This document shows positions 1-9,592 of a stretch of DNA of 57,776 nt, one piece after another. Source of the stretch: CAWDMN01 sp963803155. Lineage in GTDB: Bacteria > Acidobacteriota > Terriglobia > Versatilivoradales > Versatilivoraceae. The position numbers and the translations under genes are program-made. Within the stretch, counting starts at the first letter, position 1; each line of letters starts with the position of its first letter. Under the pieces are notes generated by a model. It was given only the letters and a program-made list of their open reading frames with translations, was not told the DNA's origin and made no database searches. The stretch spans positions 1-57,776 of the forward strand of contig CAWDMN010000029.1 in NCBI GenBank assembly GCA_963803155.1. Direction: 5' to 3'.

Positions 1-512
1 CTCGTGGCCGATTCAGCCGACTTCCGCGTGGTGGCGCTCTGGCCATCGCCGGCAACTTCGAGGTTGGAATTTCCCTTGGGATCGATCTTGAGATCCGGTG
101 TCGTCTTGGCATCCGCTTTCTCCGGCCAATTGAGGCATACACCTCGTTCGCTGCTGACCTTGTTTAGAGAGAATCGGAACTTGGCTTTTTTGCCCGCGCT
201 CTTCGTGGGATCACCCCGCTTGTGCAGCTTAACGGTCGCAGTGATCTTGTTGCCCGGCGTGGATTCATCTTTGCCAGCCTCGGGAAGCCACGTGCCATAG
301 TTATCCGGAGGAATGATCACCGCCTCGGGAAGCTCGGAATCGCCGCCGGTGATGGAGTAATCCACCTCTCGGGAAACCGTGAATTTATTCGAAAACGTGT
401 CGTCAAAGCGGGCGTGGCCGTGTACTGAAATACTCTTCGAGTTCGGTTTGAAAGTGGACCTGAGCTGCTGCGCGAAGCCCGACGGCTCACCTGGGTGGGG
501 TAGCGTATCCAT
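1..512 (-). CDS. Hypothetical secreted-protein fragment, runs off left edge
   Basis: Open frame that leaves the window at its left edge, so the 3' end is missing. From an ATG at 512 it gives about 170 residues without a stop, hydrophilic and rich in Asp, Lys, Thr and Ser. I recognise no domain. It overlaps the end of the next gene (487-1017) by 26 bases in another frame. The frame is also open upstream of 512 to about 560. No ribosome binding site precedes the ATG. I infer it is the C-terminal half of the protein started at 1017, cut off by a one-base shift between 487 and 560, either a real mutation or an assembly error. A separate overlapping gene is the alternative. Confidence 0.4.
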   Translation of the reverse strand, partial: MDTLPHPGEPSGFAQQLRSTFKPNSKSISVHGHARFDDTFSNKFTVSREVDYSITGGDSELPEAVIIPPDNYGTWLPEAGKDESTPGNKITATVKLHKRGDPTKSAGKKAKFRFSLNKVSSERGVCLNWPEKADAKTTPDLKIDPKGNSNLEVAGDGQSATTRKSAESAT

Positions 513-1017
513 CGTTGTCGTGTGCCACGCCACCAAGCACGCCTCGAATGCTGCTCGCTTTCACAAAACCGCAAGGATTGTTGGGAACGCTCACCTTCAG
601 CCAACCCCCCGTAAAACTGACTTCCACGCCGGTCAATGGCGGAGACTGAAGCATTCTAAGAATCTTGGTCGACTTGGTAGGTCCATGAATCCGAAGACAC
701 CGGCGGATCCTCGTAGGTTCCACTCCCCCAGGTGACAAATCCTTGTGGTGCGATACCAGCTCCAAGTCCGCTCGATCCTCACCATTGTCGTATCGCGTGA
801 TCCGGTAGACGTTGCGCTCCTGAAATGTGGCGGAGAGGTTATCGTGGTATGTGACGCCGCTATAGTCGAAGTCAAATGTTACTCTGCACACCTCGTTGAT
901 CGTCACCATGAGTTCCTGCTGACTTTGTCCACCGCTGCCTGGCGCACTCACAGTGATCACAGTGGCGAGCAGCATGAGCCCCACGAGTGCGAGGATTCCG
1001 AGTAATCTCTTGATCAT
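487..1017 (-). CDS. Secreted hypothetical protein, probably frameshifted at its C-terminus
   Basis: 176 residues starting with a classical signal peptide (basic MIKR, a hydrophobic stretch to about residue 25, then a polar SAPGSGG). The start is supported by AAGGAA 6-7 bases upstream. The mature part has no domain I recognise; it contains Asp/Tyr-rich and Gly/Trp segments of beta-rich character. The last 20 residues run into a different frame that stays open to the window edge (see 1-512), so the true protein is probably about twice as long and this stop is the product of a frameshift. It is likely exported to the periplasm or outside. The neighbour upstream is an OmpA-domain protein read in the same direction. 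Confidence 0.55.
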   Translation of the reverse strand: MIKRLLGILALVGLMLLATVITVSAPGSGGQSQQELMVTINEVCRVTFDFDYSGVTYHDNLSATFQERNVYRITRYDNGEDRADLELVSHHKDLSPGGVEPTRIRRCLRIHGPTKSTKILRMLQSPPLTGVEVSFTGGWLKVSVPNNPCGFVKASSIRGVLGGVAHDNDGYATPPR

Positions 1018-1135
1018 GTCAGTTCCTTATCGGCGCTTCCGACCCTTGACACAGACTTGCGCTTGACCAGCGCCTTGGGTCGCACACCTCCGCGACACTT
1101 GCCCTACGAGTTCTTCCAGGACCATGGAGTGTTTT

Positions 1136-2860
1136 TTAGATCTTCACGAACTCCACGCGCCGGTTTTGCGCGCGTCCTTGAGGAGTGTCGTTGGAATCCG
1201 CGGGCTTGGTGGCGCCCAAACCGGCGGTAGTCAAGCGTCCGGCGTCTACGTTGAATTGCGTCACCAGTACATTCTTGACTGCCTCGGCGCGCCGCTTGGA
1301 AAGATCGAGGTTATGGTTGGCGTCGCCGGTGGAATCGGTGTGGCCTTCGATTTGCAGCTTCAAGTTGGGATTCGTGTCGAGTCCGCGCGCAATCGACTTG
1401 ATCACGGCGGCGGATTCGGGCTTTAGCCGGTCGCTGTCCGTGTCGAAGAGGATGCCATGGGTGACATACCGGCCGGTGGAGCTGATCATCTGGCTGAAGT
1501 CCGGCGTGGATTCAGCAAAACGGACCATCCGGTAACCAATGGCAGGATTCTCGTCTCCATAAAGCTGAATGATCGCTTCTACCGATCCTATCTCCGGGAG
1601 GTTTACCTGATTAACATCGATAAGCCGCTGTCCATTGATGTACACGCGCAAACGGCCGTTTTGGATCCACAAGGCTTGTTTAACGGGTTGTGACCAATCG
1701 ACCGCGATCGTATTCTTCCCGTATTCCTCATAGGGATCGTCTCTTTTTACATAGGTGATCAATGTATCACCATGGGTTTGTGTCCAGAACAAGATCAATT
1801 CCCGATCATTCGCGGTGTAAAACTGCCAATTCGAACGCAAATCTCCCGGATTGTCGTACTTCACCTCGACCTCCAGGGTGAAATTCTTGGGAAGATTCTT
1901 GAGCAGCGGCGCCAGGTTGGTATGTTCTGTAGCCGTGAGCTGGCGAATCCCCGGGGCAGTTTTCAACGCAACCGCCCCGCCGCGCACTTTCCAATGAGGC
2001 GGCGGTTCATCGCCGGCCATGTCAGTGAAATCGTCGAAGAAAAGAGTTTTCTCGCCGGGGATGAAATCGGCTTTTATTGTCGTCAGATCAGGCTGGTTGC
2101 TCGCGGCAACAGCCGGTGCGGCCTGGGCCGCGGGGGTGGGTCCGCTGGCCTTGGCAGTTGTGGGCTGAGGTGCGGATGCCGGAGTGGCAACAGGAACCGC
2201 GGTCGGCCTTGGTGCGGGAGCCATTGTAACAGTGGATGTGCCTGCTGTGACAGGAGCGTTAGCGGCGGACGGATTCGCCGAGAGGCTGGAAAGCTCCGGA
2301 CCACCGCGGGTCTTTGCCAGTATGACGACTTTGCTGCCTGGCGCCAGGCGAACAGTTGGCCCTTCGGACGCAATGTCGATCAAGACAATGGAAACGAGCG
2401 CGCCAGCGGCTGCGCCAATGGCTGCCCCTTTGCCTCCTCCCGCCAATCCCCCAATCAGGGCCCCCGCGCCAGTGCCCCCGGCGGCTTTCGCAAGGTTGTT
2501 GCTTTTGCGAATGACGTGTCCTTCCTCATCCACATCGACCTGGCCTTTGGAATTGGAAACCGATTTCACTTGTGAAGATATGGGCAGGGCTTCGCCACCA
2601 TGCCGCAGTGTTTCAAAGGAAAAGCTCAGGACGGATTCCCCCTTGATTTTGTTCCCGGATTTCACATTAGTGACCTTGCCCTCCAGGATGTCTCCCTGGA
2701 AAGCGGAGGGACTGAGCACACGGCTTGAAATGAGATCGCCTTTCCGGCTGGTTTCCGTTCCCAGGTTATTCATCAGTTCTACCTGCAATTCCATTTCCTG
2801 CGCTTTAGCTGCTGGGGCCAATAAAAACATGAATGCCAGCCACTGCCACCTGAGTCGCAT
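1136..2860 (-). CDS. OmpA-family protein with glycine zipper and central beta domain
   Basis: 574 residues. Signal peptide at 1-20 (cut after AKA), a short beta-rich region, a glycine-zipper segment around residues 125-160 (repeated GG, GAAIGAAAGA) likely to insert in a membrane, an Ala/Pro/Thr-rich linker at about 190-255, a central jelly-roll-like domain (about 265-450) and an OmpA C-terminal domain from about 460 with GHTDSTG, DLSKRRAEAV and NRRVEF. In this family the C-terminal domain binds peptidoglycan, so the protein probably ties the envelope to the wall. The combination of zipper, sugar-lectin-like middle and OmpA end is unusual. Start supported by AAGGAG 7-8 bases before ATG. It stands alone, followed by the secreted protein at 1017. 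A second OmpA protein is at 40723-41562. Confidence 0.85.
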   Translation of the reverse strand: MRLRWQWLAFMFLLAPAAKAQEMELQVELMNNLGTETSRKGDLISSRVLSPSAFQGDILEGKVTNVKSGNKIKGESVLSFSFETLRHGGEALPISSQVKSVSNSKGQVDVDEEGHVIRKSNNLAKAAGGTGAGALIGGLAGGGKGAAIGAAAGALVSIVLIDIASEGPTVRLAPGSKVVILAKTRGGPELSSLSANPSAANAPVTAGTSTVTMAPAPRPTAVPVATPASAPQPTTAKASGPTPAAQAAPAVAASNQPDLTTIKADFIPGEKTLFFDDFTDMAGDEPPPHWKVRGGAVALKTAPGIRQLTATEHTNLAPLLKNLPKNFTLEVEVKYDNPGDLRSNWQFYTANDRELILFWTQTHGDTLITYVKRDDPYEEYGKNTIAVDWSQPVKQALWIQNGRLRVYINGQRLIDVNQVNLPEIGSVEAIIQLYGDENPAIGYRMVRFAESTPDFSQMISSTGRYVTHGILFDTDSDRLKPESAAVIKSIARGLDTNPNLKLQIEGHTDSTGDANHNLDLSKRRAEAVKNVLVTQFNVDAGRLTTAGLGATKPADSNDTPQGRAQNRRVEFVKI

Positions 2861-3646
2861 AGTCGCTCTCCTTGTTAATTGCGGGGTTATAGAGGAATTT
2901 AGATGAAATCTTTCGGGTTTTAGAAATATCAGAAAACAGGGTTGATGTCAAAAGCGATCCTGCTTCCATGAAGAATCCGGAATTATGAATCCCAAATTGA
3001 TCCTTGACAATGCCAACATCCTGTGAGTTCCTCCATAATTGTCGAATAGAAGCAAGGGAGATTTCTGTATGCGGGGATTTGCTGAGCTTTAATAAGAGCG
3101 CCCGGGTCCGCGGGACCGGCGAGTAGATTGGGGACGTGATGTGGCGTTATGGTTGGGGCGGCGGCATTGTGGATTGACGTTATTCAAGATAGGGGAGCGG
3201 GCGGGCGGATTGAATGACCACGGCATCAGCAGCGCCCTGCGGTTATTGACGCCGCCGCAATCCGTGAAATACAATTAAGATCAATACCAATGAAGGCAGA
3301 ACAACTCTTGAGACAGAATAAGTAGGTCTTGGGGCCTGTCTTATCCGAGTGGCGAAGCTGTCCGGTTTTTGCGGGTAATATCACGGTCGTTGCTTTGGCC
3401 AGCCGCCTTCATGATGCCAATCTCCGTCACAATCCGCAACTGGAGGAGGATGGGGTTAGTTTGCTCATGGAAAATGCTAAAATGGTAAGGATAGGAACTC
3501 AATATGTGAATCTGCAGATTGCAAGTTTTGGGTGACCCTTATGCCCCATGGCATCCATTTAAATATTGGAAGGCATTCCTCCGGAAATGAAGATGCCCTC
3601 TCCTTGCTGTCTTCGGTCAGAGGGATGGCGGCAAAGAAAGTCAGAC

Positions 3647-3678
3647 GGCACGGGCAAGCTTTCAGCTTTGCCCGTGGC
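3647..3678. repeat. Hairpin repeat, CGGGCAAGC type
   Basis: GCACGGGCAAGCT, a three-base loop, then AGCTTTGCCCGTGGC; the arms pair over 13 bases with single-base bulges. It has the form of a dispersed REP-like hairpin or a bidirectional stem-loop, but no T-run follows, so it is not a good terminator. No second copy was found in this window. Confidence 0.45.
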
Positions 3679-3824
3679 ACCCTGGGACAAATAACGGCCT
3701 GCCATGGCCACCCGCCCGCGTCCTTTTGACCCTGTGGTTAACGGCCATATCTTTCCGCACACCCTCGTGGCGTTTCTACTACTTTTAATGCCTTGCCATC
3801 CGCGGACGTAGGCTCAAGCTGAAC

Positions 3825-3885
3825 GCGGATTTTCGCGGATAAGAACAATATTCATCCGTGTTAATCCGCGCCAATCCGCGGCTAA
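3825..3885. repeat. Intergenic repeat with tandem ATCCGCG words
   Basis: Contains CGCGGATTTTCGCGGAT followed within 30 bases by ATCCGTGTTAATCCGCG and CCAATCCGCGG. The near-repeated word TAATCCGCG / CAATCCGCG matches the style of a widespread intergenic repeat in environmental bacterial genomes. Only this copy was seen here, so the family assignment rests on recognition alone. Confidence 0.4.
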
Positions 3886-4049
3886 AAAAGGCAAAAAGGT
3901 TCCCCGATTACGTTGGAACCGAAAGCGAATCCACGGGAAAAATGGGGAAATGTGCCGTAATCGATTATCAAAGCGTGAACGTTGTTTGTAGCCCGTGACT
4001 CGTTCTTTACAACGAGTCTGCGGCTTTTGGGCCGACTCCAATATTTCAC

Positions 4050-4580
4050 TCATTTGACGGAGAAAGATGCGGAAGCGATTGTTTTTTCCCAGGCAAATTC
4101 CAGTTTTCCGGCGTTGGCGCCTGAACTGGAGAGTGTGATTTTAAAAGTTTCCAGGGGAGTGGCTGCTTGACTCAAATCCAATTTACTGCGGCCTAGATCT
4201 TTGGTTTGGTCATAGCTGAGCCCCCATTGGCCGGTTTGTTTGTTGATGATGAGTGTCCATTGATTTTCTTCAGGCAGAATGAAGAGAGTGTAGTCTCCTT
4301 TTGGTATGGCCAGACCGTTCAAATCCAGGTCGGCTTCAGTGTGTAAAGCGGTGGCGGCATTGGCTCCAGCCCGCCAGACTTTGCCGTAAGGGACCAGGCC
4401 GCCGAAGATCTTGCGGCCGCGCATGGAGGGAGCGGAATACTTGATGCTGAGCGTCTTTCCCGCAATAGTCACGGATGTGTCAGCGGGAGGGCTGAGCGGT
4501 TTCCTGGATTCCGTGGCCTGGCCAAAAGCCAGGCCGACGATACTGGTGAAAACAGTTGCGCAAATCAATAACAATTTCAT
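4050..4580 (-). CDS. DUF2911 family exported protein
   Basis: 176 residues with a signal peptide (about 1-20, ending FGQA). The body carries the DUF2911 signature: YSAPSMRGRKIFGGLVPYGKVWRAG, split here by eye into SAPSMRGR, FGGLVPYGKVWR and GANAATAL, then IPKGDYTLFILPEE and WTLIINKQTGQWG. The family is a periplasmic beta-sandwich of unknown function found in Bacteroidota, Acidobacteriota and relatives. Start fixed by GGAGG 8 bases upstream of ATG. It is a single-gene unit; the flanking regions are non-coding. No catalytic residues can be assigned. Confidence 0.88.
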   Translation of the reverse strand: MKLLLICATVFTSIVGLAFGQATESRKPLSPPADTSVTIAGKTLSIKYSAPSMRGRKIFGGLVPYGKVWRAGANAATALHTEADLDLNGLAIPKGDYTLFILPEENQWTLIINKQTGQWGLSYDQTKDLGRSKLDLSQAATPLETFKITLSSSGANAGKLEFAWEKTIASASFSVK

Positions 4581-5296
4581 GGCAAATCCTCCTGAATGGA
4601 ATCGGTTTTTTTAATTATACAGCTAAAAACAGGAGGTGCATCCTGGAATACCAAAAGGCTCATTGCGAAGAAATTCCGCTTGGGCCGAAATATTAGGCCT
4701 GATGGCACGAGGGGTATTCTTACGAATTTAAAAATTTTGTTTGGGTCCCCAAAGGACCAAGATGTCGCGGGAGTCGAACAGCGATTAAATTGTAAGCAGG
4801 TTGTTCATTGGTAAAGATACAGCGGCCGAGGAGTTAGTCAGCAATTTAGATAGCTGGCAGGTTTTATCGAAGAATAACTCTGTGTCCGCAAGAAGGAGGT
4901 CCTGCCTGATGTGCGAGAGTTGGTGGTTCCTTTCTGGGGTGATTTAGATGAGGGACGGGGAACAGTCGTACTTGACAAATGGCCCGTGCGATTTGCGTGA
5001 GAGAGAGTTGGCGTCGGGTAAAACCGCGAGATACAAGGCGGCGCGGCACAAGAGGTTCAGTGGCCTGTTTGATAAACTCATCCTCACCCAGTACAGGCAA
5101 TGATCCTTGATCGCTATATCGGTTTTTTGTAAGATGCTTTAATTTATGAAAAGCGGCCTCCACACGCTCTCTTCCTAATGGACCAATTGAAAATGCCCTG
5201 GATCCGAACTGTTTCAATGACTTCTCCAAGAATTCTTAAATGCTCAGGAGCAGCGCGATCTGCGATCTACGATCCGCACCCGATCTGACTCATGAC
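4581..5296. other. Intergenic region with a possible transposase remnant
   Basis: About 715 bases between the DUF2911 gene and the spermidine-synthase-like gene. Apart from the remnant at 4864-5229 nothing convincing is seen. Both neighbouring genes are on the minus strand, so the DUF2911 promoter should lie in 4581-4700, which is AT-rich. Confidence 0.4.
4864..5229 (-). pseudogene. Possible C-terminal remnant of a Y1 (REP-associated) transposase
   Basis: An open frame of 121 residues without a ribosome binding site. The stretch DQGSLPVLGEDEFIKQ followed by RRQLSLTQIARAICQ resembles the region after the catalytic domain of REP-associated tyrosine transposases, where a 'D-R-x-LG-x-x-x-FV' motif precedes a DnaA-like helix region. 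The HUH catalytic part is absent and the last 30 residues look out of frame. Clearer RAYT fragments occur at 41.8-42.1, 54.7-55.0 and 55.4-55.6 kb. The match here is weak and the frame may be random. Confidence 0.28.
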
Positions 5297-7510
5297 CTAT
5301 GGGCTGGGACTGCGCAACCGCCGCAGAAGGTAATACTCATTATAAGGGTGGTCATCGGTGATCACCTGGGCGGGGTCGGCCGGGATCAACGATTGGATAG
5401 GAACTTCCCGGCCCAGAATGAAAGCAAATAAATCTTCAGCTCTTTTCTCCGGCATCCACTCCAGAAAATCTTTTTGGGCAGACGGGGGCATTTTTTCCTG
5501 CAATTGGGCCGCCGATCCCAGTTCCAGCGGAGATTGGGAGGCCAGAAAGTGGTAGCCCCACCCTTCGATGGAGCGGAAGGCACGCACATAAGGGAAGGAG
5601 TTGACGAGTGACTTGGCCATGGCTTGAGCGGTTTTTTCCTCGCCAAACGGATACCACTGCTGCAGGATTCCGCCGGGCTGCAACCGTTGTCGGATCAGTC
5701 CGTAAAACTCCTGGGTATATAACAGGCTGGAACCGGCCGCCTCAATGGGCGGGGGCGGGTCGATGGTGACGACATCATACTTCTCCTGGACGCGGTTGAG
5801 ATATCGGCGACCATCATCAATGACGATCTTCCCTTTTGGATTATGTAGAATAGATTCCGCATCTGGAAAATAATACCCAAAAGCCGCTTTAACACTGGGG
5901 ACCAGCTCAACGGCGGTGGTTTGAATGTCCCACGATAAGAGGGAACGATAAGTTGTTCCCATTCCGAAACAAATCGTCAGTGTGGACTGCGGTTTTTGAA
6001 GAAGAGCCGCCAAGGGCAGGTGAGCCATGGTTTTGGTGATAGTAGTCAGCTGGGTGATTCCCACGCCATTGACCAGCAGAATTTTATTCATCCCGGATCC
6101 GCCGGAAACCACCGTGGCAGTGTGGTCTCGCCTCACAATCCACTGGCGAATCCCGTAAACATACTCATCGTAGCTCTTGGAATAGAAAACTCCAAAAAAT
6201 AGAAGCGGGATGGAGGCGAGCCCCAAAACCCGGTTAATCCGGCGGTGAGGCACTTTCCAAAAAAAGGACATCAGGCAAATATAAGGAAGAGCCAGCAGAA
6301 GAAGACTGTTTCGTGTTCCTCCCAGAGGCAATAAGCAGTAAGCCGTCACCAGCGGGCCCAAAATGCAGCCCAGCGTGTTAAGCGCATAGGCGCTTCCGGC
6401 CGAAGCCGCATCCCCTTGGCAATACTCATCAATCAGGGAGGGAGTCAAGTAGCCCAAAAGAAGACAGAAGGGGAAAAGGCTTGCCCAAATGGGGAAGCAG
6501 CGAAGGTCGAGTGAAAAGGTGCGCATCACGAAATAGATGGGTTGATGCCATTGGGGGTCATTAACCAGCACCGGGAGGAAGGCGCTGAATGAGAGCAGTG
6601 CCACCAAGTCTCCGTTGCTCAAACGGGTGCTGGAAATCGTTCTGAGGGCACGGTAGATCGCCGATCCTATAAAAGTTGCCAGGAGATAAACAAACAACAA
6701 TGAGGCGAATGCATAGACCTGTGTCCCAAGAATGGGTGTGTACGCGCGGGTCCAGGCGATCTCCATTCCCAGTGAAGTGAAACCGGTCACAAATAGCACG
6801 GCACGCACCCGGGCAACTTTTGCGTGCGGCTTAGCTGCCGCGGGCGGGAGCTGAGAGGCGGGGGAACGGTTAGCCTTTGCAGCGCGCCCCTTTGAAAGGG
6901 CCAAAGCCGTCAAGGCAATGGCAGTGTTACCCAGCGCTCCCATATAAAGAGTTCCGTGCAAACCCAACAATTCAATCAAGACGAAAGAGCTTAGTATCGT
7001 CCCGCTCAAGGCTCCCAAAACATTGGCCAAATAAAGGTGACTGAAAGAGCCGGTGTCAGCCGGCTGTTGTTGCCTCAAGAATTGCATGGCGAAGGGGATG
7101 GTAGCTCCCATACAAAAACACCAGGGAAGCAGAGAAATTCCTAAGATTCCGGCCGAAGCCCAAAGATACGACGCGGAGTTGAACTCCCCGGAGGTCATTA
7201 AAAGCGCCTCGCCCCGGGAAAAAAGCCAGGGAACCGCGATGGAGCTCGTCCCGATGACAGCTTCGGCACTTCCATAGAGGATCAATGGGGAAATATTCCA
7301 GCGCCAGGAGAGGGCGCCGACCATTTTTCCTCCCAGCCATGAACCGAGCGCCAAGCCCAACATGAAAACGGATACGACTACGGAAAGCACTGGTGTGATG
7401 ACCCCGAAGGAAGCCATCGCCAAGCGTGTCCACACCATTTGATAAAGTAAGCTGCAAAATCCGGAAATAAAAAAGAAGAGGAAAAAAAACCGGGCCCCAG
7501 AGGATTTCAT
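5297..7510 (-). CDS. Membrane-anchored spermidine synthase-like protein (MFS-type N-terminus)
   Basis: About 737 residues. Residues 1-470 form roughly a dozen hydrophobic helices; the last 260 form a Rossmann methyltransferase-like fold of the spermidine synthase superfamily, with the cofactor loop CFGMGTTYRS, the acidic VELVPSV strand end, IDDGRRYL and DVVTIDPPPP. In true spermidine synthases these bind decarboxylated SAM and putrescine; the fused membrane family is common in environmental bacteria and its substrate is not established. The ATG at 7522 has AAAGGA directly against it; the ATG at 7510 is 12 bases after the same site, so I prefer 7510. Isolated from other polyamine genes. Function as an aminopropyl transferase is inference. 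Confidence 0.85.
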   Translation of the reverse strand: MKSSGARFFFLFFFISGFCSLLYQMVWTRLAMASFGVITPVLSVVVSVFMLGLALGSWLGGKMVGALSWRWNISPLILYGSAEAVIGTSSIAVPWLFSRGEALLMTSGEFNSASYLWASAGILGISLLPWCFCMGATIPFAMQFLRQQQPADTGSFSHLYLANVLGALSGTILSSFVLIELLGLHGTLYMGALGNTAIALTALALSKGRAAKANRSPASQLPPAAAKPHAKVARVRAVLFVTGFTSLGMEIAWTRAYTPILGTQVYAFASLLFVYLLATFIGSAIYRALRTISSTRLSNGDLVALLSFSAFLPVLVNDPQWHQPIYFVMRTFSLDLRCFPIWASLFPFCLLLGYLTPSLIDEYCQGDAASAGSAYALNTLGCILGPLVTAYCLLPLGGTRNSLLLLALPYICLMSFFWKVPHRRINRVLGLASIPLLFFGVFYSKSYDEYVYGIRQWIVRRDHTATVVSGGSGMNKILLVNGVGITQLTTITKTMAHLPLAALLQKPQSTLTICFGMGTTYRSLLSWDIQTTAVELVPSVKAAFGYYFPDAESILHNPKGKIVIDDGRRYLNRVQEKYDVVTIDPPPPIEAAGSSLLYTQEFYGLIRQRLQPGGILQQWYPFGEEKTAQAMAKSLVNSFPYVRAFRSIEGWGYHFLASQSPLELGSAAQLQEKMPPSAQKDFLEWMPEKRAEDLFAFILGREVPIQSLIPADPAQVITDDHPYNEYYLLRRLRSPSP

Positions 7511-7522
7511 ATTTGTTGGCAT

Positions 7523-8010
7523 TCCTTTCGCCTGGAGCTAAGCGGGTGTGGGCGGCCGGGGTGGCTCTCCTCTTCCCGTTTTTTGCTCCCAGGCAAGTTG
7601 CAACGATTTTTCATTCCTGGGAATTTCGTGTGTCGGCCTGTGGCTAAGCGCGAACATTCGGCCATCATCTGCTGGATCAGTTCGATAGTGGAAGCCTCGC
7701 CATAAAAGTGCAATAGAACCATTGAGAGTCAGATCTCGTTTTTCGTGCAAGGATGAAATTCCATATGGCCAAAAAGCAGATCGGGAGTCATGATGTGGCC
7801 AGTCCGCTAAGGATCGAGCGTTCCGGTGTATGGTAGCATATCAACAGCCGGGGAAATGAGTGGAAAACCAAATTTCGGACCCATGAAGGCTACGCTCAAT
7901 TTCCCGTGCCGTTTGGAGGAAGAGACTGGGCGATATTAGTGGCCTCGGCGTGCATGTGCCGCTTCACGGAGTTTTGACGACGCACAACCGGATTCACGCT
8001 TTGGCGATTT
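7523..8010. other. Intergenic region, nothing recognised
   Basis: About 490 bases. Short frames at 7507-7750 on the minus strand lack a start signal and any recognisable product. It should contain the promoter of the spermidine-synthase-like gene. No terminator-like hairpin with a T-run was found for the methyltransferase gene ending at 8011. Confidence 0.4.
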
Positions 8011-9081
8011 CTAGAGAATGGTAACACGTTGAATGCCATCGTGCAGAAAGTAGACGCTGGGCCGAGAGGCGCGGGTTGCAGTCAAAAGAAAATAATAGAG
8101 GTGGGTTGCGCCGAGTGTATCGAAATGGGCCCGAAACATCTCCTTAGCATCGCCGCCGCGCACACAAGCCATGGCGGTTGCAGCACACGAGATTAACATG
8201 GAAGCGCCTAATTCTTCGCACGAGGGGCAGGAGATCGAAATTCCGAGATGTGCGGCGGTGGCCAGTTCTTCAAACTGGGAAAGATCCGGTCCCTGGTTGT
8301 TTCCCAGGACCGCGCCAACGATGTGGCACCGGCCATCCAGCGCGAGGACTTCCGGTAACTGGGCGAGCACACGCCGGACAAGCGCCAGACCATCTGGCCC
8401 CCCATCCGCGAACAGGGGGAAATCCATACCCGGCGGCACGGGCATGAATGGCGGATTGCAGCAGATTTGATCGAATTGCCGGCCTGCTACGGGCTCGAAC
8501 AGGTCGCCAATCAAATATTCCACTCTCCCAGCTAGCCCGTTCAATTCGGCATTGATCCAAAATATTCTCCCGGCCAGCGGTTCCACATCGACGGCGGCTA
8601 CGGATATGGCGGTTTTTGCACAAACCAGCGCCTGCGGACCTACGCCGGCGCAAAGGTCAAGCACGCGCCCCCGGGCAGGGATCAGCAGGCGGCTGAGTGA
8701 CAATGAATCATTTCCGTAATAGAGCTTTGCCGCGGGTGAAAGCCTGTGACAGAAGAGAAACAGGCCTAAATGGGATACGAGCCGGTATTCTCCGGCGCTC
8801 CAAGCGTTTCCCTCTCGTTGAAGCAGCCCGAGCGCTTCCAGGGTGGAGATTACTTCCGGCGGCAGTCGGCCCTCGATCCGAGCGCTCTTGACCGGCTGTC
8901 CGAGAGTGAAGAGACTTACAATGGTTTGGAGCGGTTCCGCGACCCGCGAAAGATCCAGACCCCGGACGTTTGTAGGGTCCGCTGCGCCTTCATTTGCGGC
9001 AAGCAATTCGTGCAGGCCCGCATCAAAAAGAAGGCGCTTCAATTGTCTGAGTTTTCGTTTTTGCTTGTCACTGAGATTCAT
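8011..9081 (-). CDS. Class I SAM-dependent methyltransferase (PrmC/HemK-like NPPF motif)
   Basis: About 356 residues from the ATG at 9081 (MNLSDKQ); an upstream ATG at 9129 would add 16 unlikely residues. Neither has a clear ribosome binding site. Residues 1-125 form a helical N-terminal domain. The methyltransferase core follows: VLDLCAGVGPQAL (SAM loop), AAVDVEP (acidic end of strand 2) and CNPPFMPVPP, the NPPF/Y motif of enzymes that methylate planar nitrogens such as glutamine amides or nucleobases. The C-terminal 100 residues are a further alpha/beta extension. The family resembles the DUF7059-PrmC-like enzymes. The substrate is unknown. Neighbour at 9593 is also a methyltransferase read in the same direction. 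Confidence 0.75.
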   Translation of the reverse strand: MNLSDKQKRKLRQLKRLLFDAGLHELLAANEGAADPTNVRGLDLSRVAEPLQTIVSLFTLGQPVKSARIEGRLPPEVISTLEALGLLQREGNAWSAGEYRLVSHLGLFLFCHRLSPAAKLYYGNDSLSLSRLLIPARGRVLDLCAGVGPQALVCAKTAISVAAVDVEPLAGRIFWINAELNGLAGRVEYLIGDLFEPVAGRQFDQICCNPPFMPVPPGMDFPLFADGGPDGLALVRRVLAQLPEVLALDGRCHIVGAVLGNNQGPDLSQFEELATAAHLGISISCPSCEELGASMLISCAATAMACVRGGDAKEMFRAHFDTLGATHLYYFLLTATRASRPSVYFLHDGIQRVTIL

Positions 9082-9129
9082 CTTAAGTGAAGGGAAAAAA
9101 CATGATGCCGCTTGCCATAAAAGCGCCAT

Positions 9130-9592
9130 ACCAAAGCTTGTTCTACTTTCTTATTTGTTTAGCGATTAGAGCCCAGCGTAAATCCATTTTATCCATCATT
9201 GAATGAACCTTGCAAGTGCGTAGCCATGGAATCTCTGCTTTGAATTTACCTGCATTCGATGCCGCCTCGGGCTTGGCGCAGATTAGGGAGCAGACGGGGT
9301 CCGCAGAAGGGGTCTGATCTGGTTATTGGTGCTGTTTATGACTCTAATCATTGGATGAGTGGGAAGTGCCGCTATGGCTTAGGGGATAAGTGAATGAATA
9401 CCATAGCGGCATGATGAATTGCGAAGAGCTTTCGGCCGGGCAGGCTGGAATGGGCCAAGTTACGGTGGCCGGGAAACTGGAGCCGCGGCAAGGTTTCCGA
9501 GTGATCAGTGACTGAAGGAATTCGATGAGAAATTAAAAAAAACCAGGCCTGGCGCTGAAAAATATTAGGGGATGCCTTCCATCCCTATTGCG
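9130..9592. other. Intergenic region with terminator near its right end
   Basis: About 460 bases. Contains two GGGGTC words around 9297-9325 (ACGGGGTCCGCAGAAGGGGTCTGATC), similar to the GGTCTGACCCC words that flank RAYT remnants at 55.1 and 55.65 kb. No gene recognised. Confidence 0.4.
9558..9586 (-). terminator. Intrinsic terminator of the Rsm22-like gene
   Basis: On the minus strand, just after the stop codon at 9593, AGGGATG pairs with CATCCCCT across a five-base loop and is followed by TAATATTTTT. Short but well placed stem plus U-rich tail. Confidence 0.6.

Larger units (their letters stand above)
2861..4049. other. 1.2 kb intergenic region without a convincing gene
   Basis: No open frame here has a ribosome binding site or a recognisable product. 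The part next to 2860 should hold the promoter of the OmpA gene (AT-rich around 2880-2960). The rest holds two repeat-like structures, a hairpin at 3647-3678 and an Ile/Asn-free 'TCCGCGG' repeat at 3825-3885, listed separately. The region looks like decayed DNA. Confidence 0.5.
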
